Assembly (NCBI GenBank): GCA_009993955.1
Contig: JAACSL010000017.1
Coordinates: 1 to 64,000 of the forward strand
DNA length: 64,000 nucleotides
Direction: 5' to 3'
Source: Paraglaciecola sp.
GTDB lineage: Bacteria > Pseudomonadota > Gammaproteobacteria > Enterobacterales > Alteromonadaceae
Under the pieces are notes generated by a model, which was not told the DNA's origin, did not search any database, and saw only the letters and a program-made list of their open reading frames with translations. The translations under genes and the position numbers were made by a program. Every line of letters begins with the position of its first letter. Position 1 is the first letter of the stretch. Positions 38,267 to 48,110 of the stretch are shown here, piece by piece.

Positions 38267-39115
38267 TCAGTGATGTTGATGGTGTAACATCGACAAAATA
38301 TTATATAAACGTTCACGCATGTCACGCCGATCGATGATGAGATCAATGGCGCCTTTTTCAAGCAAAAATTCACTACGTTGAAAACCTTGTGGCAAGGTCT
38401 CACGCACTGTTTGCTCAATAACCCGTGGACCAGCAAAACCAATCAAAGCCTTTGGTTCCCCAACATTAATATCACCTAACATGGCTAAACTGGCAGATAC
38501 ACCGCCCATGGTGGGATCCGTTAACACTGAAATATAAGGCAAACCTTTTTCGCTCATTTTAGCGAGTGCTGCACTGGTTTTTGCCATTTGCATAAGTGAT
38601 AACAAGGCTTCTTGCATCCGTGCGCCACCACTGGTGGAAAAACAAATAAGCGGTAGATTGTGTTTTAAACAGGCTTCAACTGCCACCACAAAGCGTGCAC
38701 CCACAACGGATGCCATTGAACCGCCCATGAATGCAAATTCAAAGGCCGCCACCACCACGGGCATACCTTTCAGTTTACCGCGCATTACCACCAAGGCATC
38801 CTTTTCGTTGGTTGCTTTTTGGGCGCTAGCAATGCGCTCTTTATACTTTTTAGAATCTTTAAACTTTAAGATGTCTTGAGGCTCAAGATTTGCCCCAAGC
38901 TCACTGCGTTCATTTTGGTCAAGAAAATGATTGATGCGAGCGCGCGCACTGATGCGCATATGATGGTTACACTTGGGGCATACACCAAGTTGCTTTTCTA
39001 ATTCAGTTTTATATAACACTGCGTCGCACTCATCACACTTCGTCCAGATCCCTTCCGGTACATTGCTTTTTGTCGCTGACTTGGTGCGTGGCAGTATTTT
39101 TTCTATCCAACTCAT
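38267..39115 (-). CDS. accD: Acetyl-CoA carboxylase carboxyltransferase subunit beta
   Basis: 282 residues. Zinc ribbon C27/C30 and C46/C49 at the N-terminus, which in E. coli AccD can bind mRNA and DNA, followed by the crotonase-like carboxyltransferase domain ([12 protein letters not shown] near 143; [15 protein letters not shown] near 178). With AccA it transfers the biotin-bound carboxyl to acetyl-CoA for fatty acid synthesis. Second gene of the truA operon. The dedA gene that precedes accD in E. coli is missing here. Confidence 0.95.
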   Translation of the reverse strand: MSWIEKILPRTKSATKSNVPEGIWTKCDECDAVLYKTELEKQLGVCPKCNHHMRISARARINHFLDQNERSELGANLEPQDILKFKDSKKYKERIASAQKATNEKDALVVMRGKLKGMPVVVAAFEFAFMGGSMASVVGARFVVAVEACLKHNLPLICFSTSGGARMQEALLSLMQMAKTSAALAKMSEKGLPYISVLTDPTMGGVSASLAMLGDINVGEPKALIGFAGPRVIEQTVRETLPQGFQRSEFLLEKGAIDLIIDRRDMRERLYNILSMLHHQHH

Positions 39116-39218
39116 GTTTAGGATCCTAATTTAACTAAAACGGCCCATGAACAAATAAAACCGGCTGACAGGCTAGCTCGACACACCCATAGGCTAAATG
39201 GCGCGACATTAAAGCACA

Positions 39219-39239
39219 ACATTCTTTTTCTAAGAATGT
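39219..39239. other. Small hairpin between truA and accD
   Basis: ACATTCTT (39219-39226) and AAGAATGT (39232-39239) form a perfect eight-base stem with loop TTTCT, 10 bases beyond the truA stop. It could weakly attenuate read-through into accD; the U run is short on the minus strand. Confidence 0.35.
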
Positions 39240-39249
39240 AAAACTGGTC

Positions 39250-40044
39250 TTAGAAGTTGTCATCGGGCATAAATAATGGGCCAAGTGGTTGTTTTGGTAT
39301 TGCGAATTTCTCTGGATACAATACATCAACTAAGTACAAACCGTTTGGTTTTGCCGTTGCCGCCGCCTTAGTACGGTCTTGCCCAAGTAACAAAGTATGC
39401 ATCCAATCCACGGGTTGCTCACCCTTGCCAATCATCAACAGCGAACCGGTTATATTGCGTACCATGTGATGTAAAAACGCATTGGCTTGCACATCTATCA
39501 TGACATATTGCCCCATGCGAGACACGCGAATATGGGAAATCTCACGCACGGCGGTATGGGATTGGCAGTTGACCGCTCGAAAAGCACTGAAATCATGGCG
39601 CCCAACCAAGGCTTGCGCCGCTTCATGCATCAGTACGTGATCAAGTGGCGCGTAAAATGTTGTCACCCCAGACGAGAGAATGCTATTGCGTAAATTGTGA
39701 TTGTAAATGAGGTAGCGATAACGGCGGGCAAACGCCGAAAATCGGGCATGAAAATCATCATCAACCACTTGAGCCCAGCGAATAGCAATGTTATCAGGTA
39801 AAAAACGATTCATACCAAAGGTCCAGGCATTTTCATGACGTATGCATTCAGTATCGAAATGTACCACCTGCGCGGTCGCATGCACCCCGGCATCGGTTCT
39901 TCCTGCACAGGTCACTTTCACTTCATGATCGGCTATTTTACTTAATGCGGTTTCCACACACTGCTGCACACTTTTAGCATGATTTTGGCGCTGCCAACCT
40001 GAGTAGGCGGCGCCGTCGTATTCTATTCCTAAAGCAATTCGCAT
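39250..40044 (-). CDS. truA: tRNA pseudouridine(38-40) synthase
   Basis: 264 residues. Catalytic Asp is D51 in [15 protein letters not shown], the TruA signature, with the N-terminal [13 protein letters not shown] (about 8-20) and [12 protein letters not shown] near 190. Modifies U38, U39, U40 in the anticodon stem of many tRNAs. It begins the truA-accD-folC-dedD-cvpA-purF operon. Confidence 0.95.
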   Translation of the reverse strand: MRIALGIEYDGAAYSGWQRQNHAKSVQQCVETALSKIADHEVKVTCAGRTDAGVHATAQVVHFDTECIRHENAWTFGMNRFLPDNIAIRWAQVVDDDFHARFSAFARRYRYLIYNHNLRNSILSSGVTTFYAPLDHVLMHEAAQALVGRHDFSAFRAVNCQSHTAVREISHIRVSRMGQYVMIDVQANAFLHHMVRNITGSLLMIGKGEQPVDWMHTLLLGQDRTKAAATAKPNGLYLVDVLYPEKFAIPKQPLGPLFMPDDNF

Positions 40045-40080
40045 GATGAATTAAATGAGTAACTACAAAAATTTACCGTA

Positions 40081-40130
40081 TTGTATACCCAAATAACTGC
40101 AAAATGCGCGTTTCAGCGGGAATGAAAAGC
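40081..40130. repeat. Possible dispersed intergenic repeat
   Basis: The stretch beginning TGTATACCCAAATAACTGC and continuing through ATGCGCGTTTCAGCGGGAAT resembles intergenic sequences I have seen repeated in Alteromonadales genomes (variants of TATACCCAAATAACT...AAATGCG). It lies in the 274-base gap between glrR and truA. Only one copy occurs in this window, so the repeat status is unproven. Confidence 0.3.
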
Positions 40131-40318
40131 GATTTAAACACAGCAGCAGTGTGTAAGCATGGCGGTACCACCTCAAAAACCGAAAACCCAAGATAGATTG
40201 CTTTGCAACTCGCCCGAATCAACAGTCTGCGACAGGCTGAAATCGTCATTTTGCGGTGTTTTGAGTATCAGCCCCTGGCTGTAGCAATCAAGTTCTTGGC
40301 AACACAGATGTAAGTGCC

Positions 40319-41665
40319 TTAATCGCGTTTAAAATCCACAGAGTGCAATTCGTGTTTTTTCATCAACTTGTGCATATCAGTGCGATTTCGCCCGGCCAGT
40401 TCCGCGGCACGGGTCACATTACCATCAGTCATTTTGAGCAACTTCAATAAATATTGTTGCTCAAAGGCATCCCTCGCCTCTGTCAAAGTTGGCCAGCGCT
40501 GCTCTGACGCAGACAACGCTTGTTCAACGAGATGTGCGCCGATCACGGGTGCTTGGGTGAGCGCCACACACTGTTCAACGACATTGACGAGTTGCCGCAC
40601 ATTGCCCGGCCACATGCAGGTTGTTAAGATTTGCATGGCATCATCAGAAAAGCGGGTCACCTTAACTTCGTGACGTTCAGCACTTTGCTTGAGTAAAAAT
40701 CGCGCCAAGAGCGGAATATCCTCCGCGCGTTCACGCAATGAGGGCAGCGTAATGTTCACCACATTTAAGCGATAATATAAATCTTCGCGGAAATTGCCCT
40801 CTTCCATTTCAGTATTCAAATTTCGATGTGTGGCTGAAATCACCCTAACATTGATGGGGATCTGTTTACTGCTGCCCACAGGGCGGATCATCTGTTCTTG
40901 CAAGGCGCGCAGCAATTTTACCTGCAACGTAATTGGCATATCACCAATTTCATCTAAAAATAGCGTGCCACCATCCGCTTCTTTGAATAGGCCATTGTGT
41001 TCATTCACTGCACCGGTAAACGCTCCTTTGGCATGCCCAAAGAGCTCTGATTCAAGCAAATTTTCTGGCAGCGCACCGCAGTTTATAGCAACAAATGCTT
41101 TGTTGGCACGTTTGCTGGCCTTGTGAATGGCTTTTGCCAACAATTCCTTGCCTGTACCACTCGCTCCTGAAATGAGTACACTCACATCTCGTTGAGCAAC
41201 ACGGTAGGCTTGATCGAGCAATTGTTCCATGTGCAAAGAACGGGTAATGATTTGCTCACACCAACTGCCTTTTTGGAGGGTCTGGGTTTGACTGACCGCC
41301 TTTTTGAGTAAGGCACGTAATTCATCATGATCAATAGGTTTAGTGAGAAACCCAAAAACACCGCGCTGGGTTGCTTCTACCGCGTCTTGAATGGTGCCAT
41401 GGGCTGTCATAAGGATAACCGGCACATCTTTACCATTCGACATGATATCTTCAAATAAACTCAGGCCATCAATCCCTGGCATACGTAAATCACTCAACAC
41501 CACATCGAAGTTTGTGGTATTGAGCAAACGCAACGCTTCTTTGCCGCCCTCGGCACTTTGTACTTGGTATCCTTCACCTTGCAGACGAATCGTCATCAGT
41601 CTGAGTAAACTCTCATCATCGTCAACCAAGAGCACACTGGGCTGCGTTATATCGACATTACTCAT
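40319..41665 (-). CDS. glrR: Sigma-54-dependent response regulator GlrR (QseF)
   Basis: About 448 residues. Receiver domain with acidic triplet DDD near 16-18 and phosphoacceptor D60 in SDLRMPG (counted from the longer start), AAA+ domain with Walker A GASGTGKELLAKAI, sigma-54 contact GAFTGA, and a C-terminal Fis-type helix-turn-helix (AAELAGRNRTDMHKLMK). GGAG ATAAATG places the second ATG (41665) at best spacing; ATG 41668 overlaps the qseG stop. In E. coli it activates glmY and rpoE. Encoded with its kinase and QseG. Confidence 0.92.
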   Translation of the reverse strand: MSNVDITQPSVLLVDDDESLLRLMTIRLQGEGYQVQSAEGGKEALRLLNTTNFDVVLSDLRMPGIDGLSLFEDIMSNGKDVPVILMTAHGTIQDAVEATQRGVFGFLTKPIDHDELRALLKKAVSQTQTLQKGSWCEQIITRSLHMEQLLDQAYRVAQRDVSVLISGASGTGKELLAKAIHKASKRANKAFVAINCGALPENLLESELFGHAKGAFTGAVNEHNGLFKEADGGTLFLDEIGDMPITLQVKLLRALQEQMIRPVGSSKQIPINVRVISATHRNLNTEMEEGNFREDLYYRLNVVNITLPSLRERAEDIPLLARFLLKQSAERHEVKVTRFSDDAMQILTTCMWPGNVRQLVNVVEQCVALTQAPVIGAHLVEQALSASEQRWPTLTEARDAFEQQYLLKLLKMTDGNVTRAAELAGRNRTDMHKLMKKHELHSVDFKRD

Positions 41666-42249
41666 CATTTATCTCCATTACCGTTGTCCATTATCGTGGC
41701 TTCGATTTTTAGTAGGGCCTCGATTTGATTTTTTTGTTTATCCAACATTTGTTTTTGTTGTTCATTTATTGCTGACAAAGACGAATTTAGCTTGCCAACT
41801 GTGACCAGTGCTGACTCCATTTCTAATAATTCTTGACTGGGTTGATAAATGGCGACAGAGAGAAAATTGCGCATTTGTGGTGTGACTTTTGGCAGTAGCC
41901 CTTCAATCCAACTTTGCGCACGTAAGCGACTGTTGTATGGCGTTCCCTTTCCCTGACTGAGCAATATTTTCCGCAAAACAGCGTCAATATCATCACCTAG
42001 AGCATCAATTTTAGCCTTCCGTTGTGACCAAGTACTGTTTTCAATGGCACTCCAGTAGTCTAGCCAATAGTTCATGTTGCAATTTTGTTCTACCGCCACT
42101 TCAGTCGTCGACGAGATACAAAACTGCGCATCAACAACGGCTGGTTCTGCCCCCTCTTTCTTTAACAAACCTTGCATATTTTTGGGCAGCAGTTCGCATG
42201 CGCTCAACATCATTGTCATCGCTGCAAGCAAGGGCATTTTGTACTTCAT
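41665..42249 (-). CDS. qseG: QseG-like outer-membrane lipoprotein
   Basis: About 194 residues with a lipoprotein signal (lipobox LSAC about 14-17). The start at 42249 is chosen because it gives a signal peptide and a four-base overlap with the glrK stop. Contains two Cys (QFCIS, QNCNM) and a C-terminal coiled coil (LSAINEQQKQMLDKQKNQIEALL). Its position between glrK and glrR matches qseE-qseG-qseF of E. coli, where QseG interacts with the kinase. Sequence similarity is weak, so the assignment rests mainly on order and topology. Confidence 0.75.
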   Translation of the reverse strand: MKYKMPLLAAMTMMLSACELLPKNMQGLLKKEGAEPAVVDAQFCISSTTEVAVEQNCNMNYWLDYWSAIENSTWSQRKAKIDALGDDIDAVLRKILLSQGKGTPYNSRLRAQSWIEGLLPKVTPQMRNFLSVAIYQPSQELLEMESALVTVGKLNSSLSAINEQQKQMLDKQKNQIEALLKIEATIMDNGNGDK

Positions 42250-43652
42250 GATAAGGTCTCGGTTAAAGGTATGGTGACGCGCACACAAAAGTCTGCGTTG
42301 GGGACATCGACTATTTCTGCTTTTCCTTGCATCATTCGCGCACAATCAGCCACGATTGACAAGCCGAGCCCAGAGCCTATCACTCTGTCATTCCGCTTAC
42401 TATTGCCACGACTAAAAGGTTGAAATAATAATTGTCGTTGTTCTTCTGACACTTTTTTACCTTGGTTTGCCACGTCGAGAATTTGTTGTCCTTGCTCAAG
42501 ATACAGGTGCATAACAATCACTTTGCCCTTACTGCCGTGAGCCAAAGCGTTAGATAACAGGTTGTCCAATATACGCCTTAACAGGGTGGGATCAGCCATC
42601 ACGGTATCAATATCAACTTGTAGGGAAATTTGGTTATTATGCTGTTGAATAGCCAAAGCATTATCGGTGATAAAAGCGTCAAATAAACTCTGACTGTCGA
42701 GCTCTTCAATCACTGGCTTGGCTTGCTGTAACAGAATGTTGTAATCCAGTAGTTGGGTGATAAGCAAATTCAGCCTATCCGTGCTACTATTGAGCAACGA
42801 CAGTACTTCTATCTGTTGATCATTTAAGCCACCAACAACTTGTTCGCTCAGCAATGAACAGCCTTCTTTGATACTGGCTAAAGGGGTTTTCAGTTCATGC
42901 GAGGCGTGGCGTAACAAAGCCGTCCTCAAATTTTCTAACTGCTCCAATCTTGCCGCTAAACGATGTAATTTTTTCTCAAGTTTGATGAGTTCCTGAGGTC
43001 CAGATTTTGAAATGGGTGGCAGCGAGCTCTCTTGGCGAGATATCGCTTGAATAACTCGTTCCAACTTTTCGACTGGGTTGAGGATAACTCGCGTGCCAAA
43101 CAAAATTAATAGCAGTGAAATACTGATTAAAATTACCGTTAACCACACTTGTGCCTGTTGAATCGAACTCACATAGGCCTGCTGTGAAGCGATCTTTGCA
43201 TCTAACATGCTTTCAATTTGTTCTGTCAAATCGCCCAATGTTTTTTTAAAGTCGGCGAGTTGAGCATCCAATAACAGTACATCGTCAGACAGAGAATATT
43301 GCGCTAACCAGGTAAGACGTTCTTGCAGAGCCATACAGACTGTCTGGTCAGTAAGTTCAATACAAATACTGCTTTGTAAATCAGCAAAACGCTTAATGAG
43401 CTTAGTCGCAAGCTCGTGCAGTGCGGGGTTTTTTAATACTTGGAATTGTTTGATTAAACGTTCAACGTCGTTAGAAATGCTCTCCATTTTGCTCACTTTA
43501 CGCACAACAGAGACGGAATACTCTGCTTCGTTTGTGGCAATTTGCCCCACTTTACTCAGTTTGATTTGGCTGTAACCGAGCAGCATTAGCAGAGGCACCA
43601 GAACAAGCGCAAAACTGCTTAGTGTAAGTTGTCGTAGTGAACCAAGTTGCAT
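42246..43652 (-). CDS. glrK: Sensor histidine kinase GlrK (QseE)
   Basis: 468 residues: TM helices at about 12-30 and 170-195 around a 140-residue all-helical periplasmic domain rich in Leu/Gln, a HAMP domain (about 195-245), H box RHASHELKTPLASIKEG (His about 254), and the ATPase domain with N box NLLSNALAHG and G2 GSGLGLSIVADCA. Phosphorylates GlrR. First gene of the glrK-qseG-glrR operon; the periplasmic domain is more divergent than the kinase core. Confidence 0.92.
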   Translation of the reverse strand: MQLGSLRQLTLSSFALVLVPLLMLLGYSQIKLSKVGQIATNEAEYSVSVVRKVSKMESISNDVERLIKQFQVLKNPALHELATKLIKRFADLQSSICIELTDQTVCMALQERLTWLAQYSLSDDVLLLDAQLADFKKTLGDLTEQIESMLDAKIASQQAYVSSIQQAQVWLTVILISISLLLILFGTRVILNPVEKLERVIQAISRQESSLPPISKSGPQELIKLEKKLHRLAARLEQLENLRTALLRHASHELKTPLASIKEGCSLLSEQVVGGLNDQQIEVLSLLNSSTDRLNLLITQLLDYNILLQQAKPVIEELDSQSLFDAFITDNALAIQQHNNQISLQVDIDTVMADPTLLRRILDNLLSNALAHGSKGKVIVMHLYLEQGQQILDVANQGKKVSEEQRQLLFQPFSRGNSKRNDRVIGSGLGLSIVADCARMMQGKAEIVDVPNADFCVRVTIPLTETLS

Positions 43653-43742
43653 TACACCGTCCAGTTTTCCATCGATATTCCGTATGCACAGCTTAATTAA
43701 AAACAGCAGCTTGAGTCGAACAATTTACAAGGTAATGGTGAT

Positions 43743-44030
43743 TTAATAACTGACTTGTTGTGTCTGTGCATGACTTGCCACTTGCCGCGCATAATAAGCA
43801 AGTTCTGATACACTGAGCGTGCCGCTGCAGTCTGTATCAATTTTGCCAAATGCCGCCAACAAACTCGGGTTAGCAACGGCTTCTTTGATGCCGATCTCAC
43901 CGTCTCCATCTAAATCAAGTTTTTTTATGAGCGCTGCATCTGTGGTGGCAATTGTTGGCATTACCATGGTCATTGGGCTTAACAGTAACAACAGCATACT
44001 CAGCCCTTTGTTAATCACGTGTATACGCAT
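43743..44030 (-). CDS. Secreted EF-hand protein
   Basis: 95 residues from ATG 44030, which has GAGG eight bases upstream. Signal peptide (hydrophobic SMLLLLLSPMTMVMP). Two canonical EF-hand loops: DLDGDGEIGIKE (about 39-50) and DTDCSGTLSVSE (about 64-75), each with all five side-chain ligands expected, so two Ca2+ sites are likely, in the periplasm. Located 90 bases upstream of glrK on the same strand and may be co-expressed with the GlrKR system; a direct functional link is not shown. Confidence 0.85.
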   Translation of the reverse strand: MRIHVINKGLSMLLLLLSPMTMVMPTIATTDAALIKKLDLDGDGEIGIKEAVANPSLLAAFGKIDTDCSGTLSVSELAYYARQVASHAQTQQVSY

Positions 44031-44462
44031 GTTATTACCTCGGACAAATACGTTTACGTCTTTGGAAAAGGGCATCCTTGCCGTTTACGATATGACGTGA
44101 AGCCATACCAAGGAACAGAGTGCCATCAGTTGCAAACGCCATCACAGCCAATCACTTTTAAGAGCTTGCACCCCCGTCCTTCACCGTACTTATCGTCCTT
44201 GGGTTGTTTCGAGGAACCAGTCGAAACTCTTACGATTACAAGAGGCCACACCTCACAAACTATGCCAGTTTTATATTTTCTTTATTTTTCAATGTTTTAA
44301 GAAATAAAATTGAGAGTTTTATGAGGAGAGATAGAAAATCACGAGAATTTGACCGCATACTGTCTTGTATTAGTGACACCACGCTACAGCAACATTTAAT
44401 TTATTGAGTTATCAGTGACTTAATATGTCGTTAATTTGCAACACCAGAATAATTAAGGTCAT
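44031..44462. other. Gene-free interval
   Basis: 432 bases between the EF-hand gene and the TerB-like gene, low in coding signal. A 28-codon frame MRRDRKSREF... (44321-44407, plus strand) has GAGAG upstream but lacks other support. No terminator or strong palindrome seen. Confidence 0.45.
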
Positions 44463-44921
44463 TTAATGCCCTTGCTCTTGTACCTTTAATTTACTCTGAA
44501 TAAATTGACTATGCGGCACAAACAACAAATCGGCGATTTTACGAATAGTATACTCTTCGTCTGCACTGAGTTGATGATCTGCATAAGCAACAGCCCACAA
44601 TGATTCCATGATGGCGCGTTTTTGCTGGGGATCACACATCTCGTTTAGTACTTTGGTGAACTGCTGAAAATCAACAGCATTTTCTGCTTTTTCTACAGTG
44701 AGTTCACACAACGTATCAAGCTCCACCTGACTGAGTGAAAAATGCTGTTCTAATTGTTGCCTATACGTGTGTTCTTCACTAGCGGTATATTCATGATCAG
44801 AACGCATCACTTCGTATAGTAAAACCGCGGTTGCCAACGCAAGTTGATGGTTTTCATCAACGTCCTCTTGGCCAACAGTCAGCCATTGAGTGGTAAACCA
44901 TTCTTGAATTTTTCGATACAC
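44463..44921 (-). CDS. TerB-family protein
   Basis: 152 residues of the tellurite-resistance TerB/DjlA-like all-helical fold: two repeats each with an acidic helix turn, DHEYTASEEHTYRQQL (about 42-57) and ADHQLSADEEYTIRKIADLL (about 112-131), the metal-binding pattern D-x-x-x-s-x-x-E. Cytoplasmic, no other ter genes nearby, so tellurite resistance itself is doubtful; general metal or stress sensing is possible. Last gene of the minus-strand run that begins with crsA. Confidence 0.8.
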   Translation of the reverse strand: MYRKIQEWFTTQWLTVGQEDVDENHQLALATAVLLYEVMRSDHEYTASEEHTYRQQLEQHFSLSQVELDTLCELTVEKAENAVDFQQFTKVLNEMCDPQQKRAIMESLWAVAYADHQLSADEEYTIRKIADLLFVPHSQFIQSKLKVQEQGH

Positions 44922-44982
44922 TAAATCAATTCCAATTATTTGCTCAAAGCGCTTCGGTTACGCCACGCTTTTAGCCAACACC

Positions 44983-45966
44983 CTAAGTTAAAAGTTGTTG
45001 CGCAATGCTTTTTGCGGCTTGATACGCCCCCTGCACTGCCCCGCCAAAACTCCAATCTCCCCCAGCCAATAAGCCTTCGTTAGGCTGTTGGATAAGGCCA
45101 AGAGGCTTTTGTCCTTGTTCCGACCTTGCATACCGCCAAAAGTGCGCAAGCTCATCGTGAATATTGCACGTTTTGATGTTCAAGACTTGCGCAACTGCTG
45201 CTTTGGCAAGGGCCATAGCTTGTTGCTGTCCCTCTTTGCCCAACTCACCTGATATTTGATGATTCAGTTGCGCAACCCAAATACTCTGGTTCACCGGCAG
45301 TGGCTGGCGACCCGGTTTTGCATCGTTACGAATAAGGCTTTGGATTGGACAATCTTGACTCAAGATCAATTCAGCATGGGTAGTTAATACTGCGTCAATT
45401 TTGAAACCGATGGACCAGCAACTCGACCAGCTGACATCGGGATAAACAGTATGCGGATAAATATGGCTTAACAGTGTTTTTGTTTGTGGCCAAGGCACGG
45501 TAATGACAAGGCGCTGATACACTTCGGGGCGCCACTCTTCATTAATACACACGAGCCAACCTTGATCGGGCACATAACGCGCCGACGTTAACAAACTCTC
45601 ACACGATAGGTGCTCATCCGCCAACCATGTCTGACAAATGGCACTCATTTTGGGTGAAAATACGAAGCTTTGCCGTTGTCTTTCATGAGACTTAAGCTGT
45701 TGCTCTGCATAGTCATAACTTTGCTGCGGCCACACATGTGCAACACCCTGTTCAACAAGTGTTTGCATAAACTCTGAGAAATCTGGCCGAGAAACAGGCA
45801 CCACAGCGGCACCTGCATCAAACTCTCCCCAAGCTGGTCTTTTGTTGCTTAAGCGCCCGCCGCGTCCACGAGATTTTTCAAATACATGAAAGGGGATGTT
45901 GGCTTGTTGTAAGTGTTTCGCCACTAAACAACCTGTAAAACCCGCGCCAATGATCGCAATAGTCAT
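44983..45966 (-). CDS. FAD-dependent amine-oxidase-like (renalase-type) protein
   Basis: 327 residues. Rossmann FAD motif AIIGAGFTGCLVAKHL (about 4-19), then FEKSRGRGGRLSNKRPAWGEFDAGAA (about 30-55), the conserved loop of renalase/amine oxidase relatives, and a C-terminal FAD contact LLAGGDWSFGGAVQGAYQAAKSIA (about 298). The family oxidises NAD(P)H isomers or amines; many bacterial members are uncharacterised. Between a GNAT gene and a TerB-like gene on the same strand. Confidence 0.82.
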   Translation of the reverse strand: MTIAIIGAGFTGCLVAKHLQQANIPFHVFEKSRGRGGRLSNKRPAWGEFDAGAAVVPVSRPDFSEFMQTLVEQGVAHVWPQQSYDYAEQQLKSHERQRQSFVFSPKMSAICQTWLADEHLSCESLLTSARYVPDQGWLVCINEEWRPEVYQRLVITVPWPQTKTLLSHIYPHTVYPDVSWSSCWSIGFKIDAVLTTHAELILSQDCPIQSLIRNDAKPGRQPLPVNQSIWVAQLNHQISGELGKEGQQQAMALAKAAVAQVLNIKTCNIHDELAHFWRYARSEQGQKPLGLIQQPNEGLLAGGDWSFGGAVQGAYQAAKSIAQQLLT

Positions 45967-45997
45967 GTTTAAAATTGATTCCCCATTTTATGTGGTT

Positions 45998-46444
45998 TTA
46001 TTCTTCATACATGAGGTAATGACTGGCTTGCATGCCAAGTGATTCATAGGTTTTTTGTGCAATAAAGTTGTCGTTTTCTACGTATAAACGAAATCCACAG
46101 ATATTATTGCGGGCTTCCGCCAATGTTTTTACGCGTTCATAAAGCTTGGCGTAGATACCCTGACGACGCATTGAAGGAATGATATACACACTTTGAATCC
46201 ACCAAAATTGGGCATTTCGCCAATCACTCCATTCAGTGGTTACCATTAAGCTGCCCACTACTTGCTCATTCGCCTCGGCCACCAAGTAGAAGCCCTTATT
46301 TTCGTCCTGAATAATGGCACTGACGCCAGCCCGAAGGATCTCCAGTTGCAATACTTTGTTTTCTGTTTCTAAGGCCATGGCCTGATTAAAACTCACCAAA
46401 GCCTCAATATCCTGAGGCCCAGCGACACGTATTTCTAATGACAT
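45998..46444 (-). CDS. GNAT-family N-acetyltransferase
   Basis: 148 residues with the GNAT fold: IQSVYIIPSMRRQGIYAKLYERV (about 87-109) carries the acetyl-CoA pyrophosphate loop R-R-Q-G-I-Y. C-terminal FIAQKTYESLGM is the usual last helix. Substrate unknown. Starts 7 bases after the crsR-like stop, so it is probably in the same transcript. Confidence 0.83.
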   Translation of the reverse strand: MSLEIRVAGPQDIEALVSFNQAMALETENKVLQLEILRAGVSAIIQDENKGFYLVAEANEQVVGSLMVTTEWSDWRNAQFWWIQSVYIIPSMRRQGIYAKLYERVKTLAEARNNICGFRLYVENDNFIAQKTYESLGMQASHYLMYEE

Positions 46445-46451
46445 AACATTC

Positions 46452-48098
46452 CTAAATCAAATAACTCACTTTGACGGTACGACCTTCATTTGAAAATTCT
46501 ACCGATTCACACAATCGTCTGAGCAAGGTAATGCCCCGCCCATAGCTTTTACTTAAATCATCTTGCAGAGATAATGTATTTATATCAAACCCTTGTCCGC
46601 TGTCCGTCAGCGTAATCGTGATTTTTTTGTGTGCAGGGGCATAATCGATGTGAATCGATACCGAACCTTCGGACAGTGCCTCGAGTTTGCTATTTCGTTC
46701 TGCAAAATACGTGAAAAATCCGTCTTCCGTCTCTTTTACTGCCGAATTTAGTTGCAATAGACCGTGGTCGACGGCGTTATTGTAGAGTTCACTGAGGATG
46801 GTGTAAGCCTCTGAATGAATACCATACAAACTCAGGTGATTAGTCAGCAGATTAACCAGTTCAAAAATAGGGTCAGAGGTTTTGATCAATTCATGATCTA
46901 AACAAATATCGATTTTTAATGGTAACTGCGAGGCATGTATCACATGGTCAACGTCAGGCAGCGGTTTACATCGATAAATTACCACGGTAACGTCATCTTT
47001 GCGCACAAACGACCCTTGATAGTCAGCAAGATTGGCTAATACCAGTGCCGTGTCGCATTGTGGACTCTCAAGTAACCATTGCTCGATACCCTCATCACCC
47101 AGCATCACCCCAAAGTCGTTTTCAACTTCAACCACGCCGTCACTAAAGCCGACTAAACGATCGCCATATTCCGCTTCATAGCGTTCAATTTGACACTCAA
47201 ACTCTTTTTCTTCGAGTATGCCCAGTGCCATATGCCGTGAATGAAAGCGTTTTACTATGCGGCCATCTTGATTCTGCATAATCAAACTCGGCATGCCACC
47301 GTTCCACACATCAATGTTGCGCCCTGTATCGCCAATTTCCACCATAATCGCCGCAAAAAACATTTCATCAGGCAAAAGCTGCAACAACGTTGAATTGATA
47401 GTACGTGCCATCTCCATCAATGAAAGCCCTTTTCTGGACATGGTCTCAAACGCTTTGGTGACGGGTAAAGCACCAATAGCAGAGGCCAAACCGTGGCCAG
47501 TGAAATCTCCCATTAAAAAATATAGGCCACCAGAGGGACTGCGATGGCTTAGAAATATATCACCATTAAAATTGCTTTCAGGTACCAGGGCAAAATCGAT
47601 TAAATCACTGAGTTCTGGTGATACCGACAAGGCGTTGGCAAAAATGTGTTCAATAATATTATGTTCTCGTTCTACTGCTGTGCGATAAAAAGAGAGTTGT
47701 TTGTTTTGTTCTGCGGTTTTTTTACTCAGTAAGCGGGTGCGGGCGTGTGCTCTAATTTTGGCCGACAGAATCACTTTGTTAAACGGTATGGTTACGAAGT
47801 CATCACCACCCATTTCTAAACAGTTAGCTAAGGCCTCTTCGTTATCAATGGCAGTAATAAAGATGATGGGTAGATAAGTATCAACCGACAGGGTTTTTAG
47901 TTTTGCCGCCGTTTGTGAACCATCAAGCAGAGGCAGTATGACATCAAGTAACACTAAGTCTGGCTTGATACGACTGGCCAGGGTAATGGCTTCAAGGCCA
48001 TTTTCTGCTTCGTAGCAATCAACATAGCCTTGTTCCTCAAGCATGTGCACAAGCAGAAAACGGTTTAATGCGTCGTCATCAACGACCAATATTCGCAT
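46452..48098 (-). CDS. crsR: CrsR-like regulator: receiver, PP2C phosphatase and anti-sigma-type kinase
   Basis: 548 residues with three modules. Receiver (1-120): D7-D9, phosphoacceptor D52, T82, but I104 (VTIPF) in place of the nearly invariant Lys. PP2C/SpoIIE phosphatase (about 170-375), with metal site motifs MGDFTGHGLAS (about 197) and FSDGVVE (about 310). HATPase_c kinase of the RsbW/SpoIIAB type (about 410-545) with N box ELYNNAVDHG, G1 DSGQGFD and G2 GRGITLL. This order is that of Shewanella CrsR, which controls the general stress sigma factor RpoS by switching partners with the STAS protein CrsA; the STAS gene is directly upstream here. Confidence 0.85.
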   Translation of the reverse strand: MRILVVDDDALNRFLLVHMLEEQGYVDCYEAENGLEAITLASRIKPDLVLLDVILPLLDGSQTAAKLKTLSVDTYLPIIFITAIDNEEALANCLEMGGDDFVTIPFNKVILSAKIRAHARTRLLSKKTAEQNKQLSFYRTAVEREHNIIEHIFANALSVSPELSDLIDFALVPESNFNGDIFLSHRSPSGGLYFLMGDFTGHGLASAIGALPVTKAFETMSRKGLSLMEMARTINSTLLQLLPDEMFFAAIMVEIGDTGRNIDVWNGGMPSLIMQNQDGRIVKRFHSRHMALGILEEKEFECQIERYEAEYGDRLVGFSDGVVEVENDFGVMLGDEGIEQWLLESPQCDTALVLANLADYQGSFVRKDDVTVVIYRCKPLPDVDHVIHASQLPLKIDICLDHELIKTSDPIFELVNLLTNHLSLYGIHSEAYTILSELYNNAVDHGLLQLNSAVKETEDGFFTYFAERNSKLEALSEGSVSIHIDYAPAHKKITITLTDSGQGFDINTLSLQDDLSKSYGRGITLLRRLCESVEFSNEGRTVKVSYLI

Positions 48099-48110
48099 GC
48101 TAAATTGACG

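Noticed and set aside
44321-44407. 28-codon frame MRRDRKSREF... on the plus strand
   Set aside because: A GAGAG lies upstream, but nothing else supports coding; a short frame of this size is expected by chance in AT-rich sequence.
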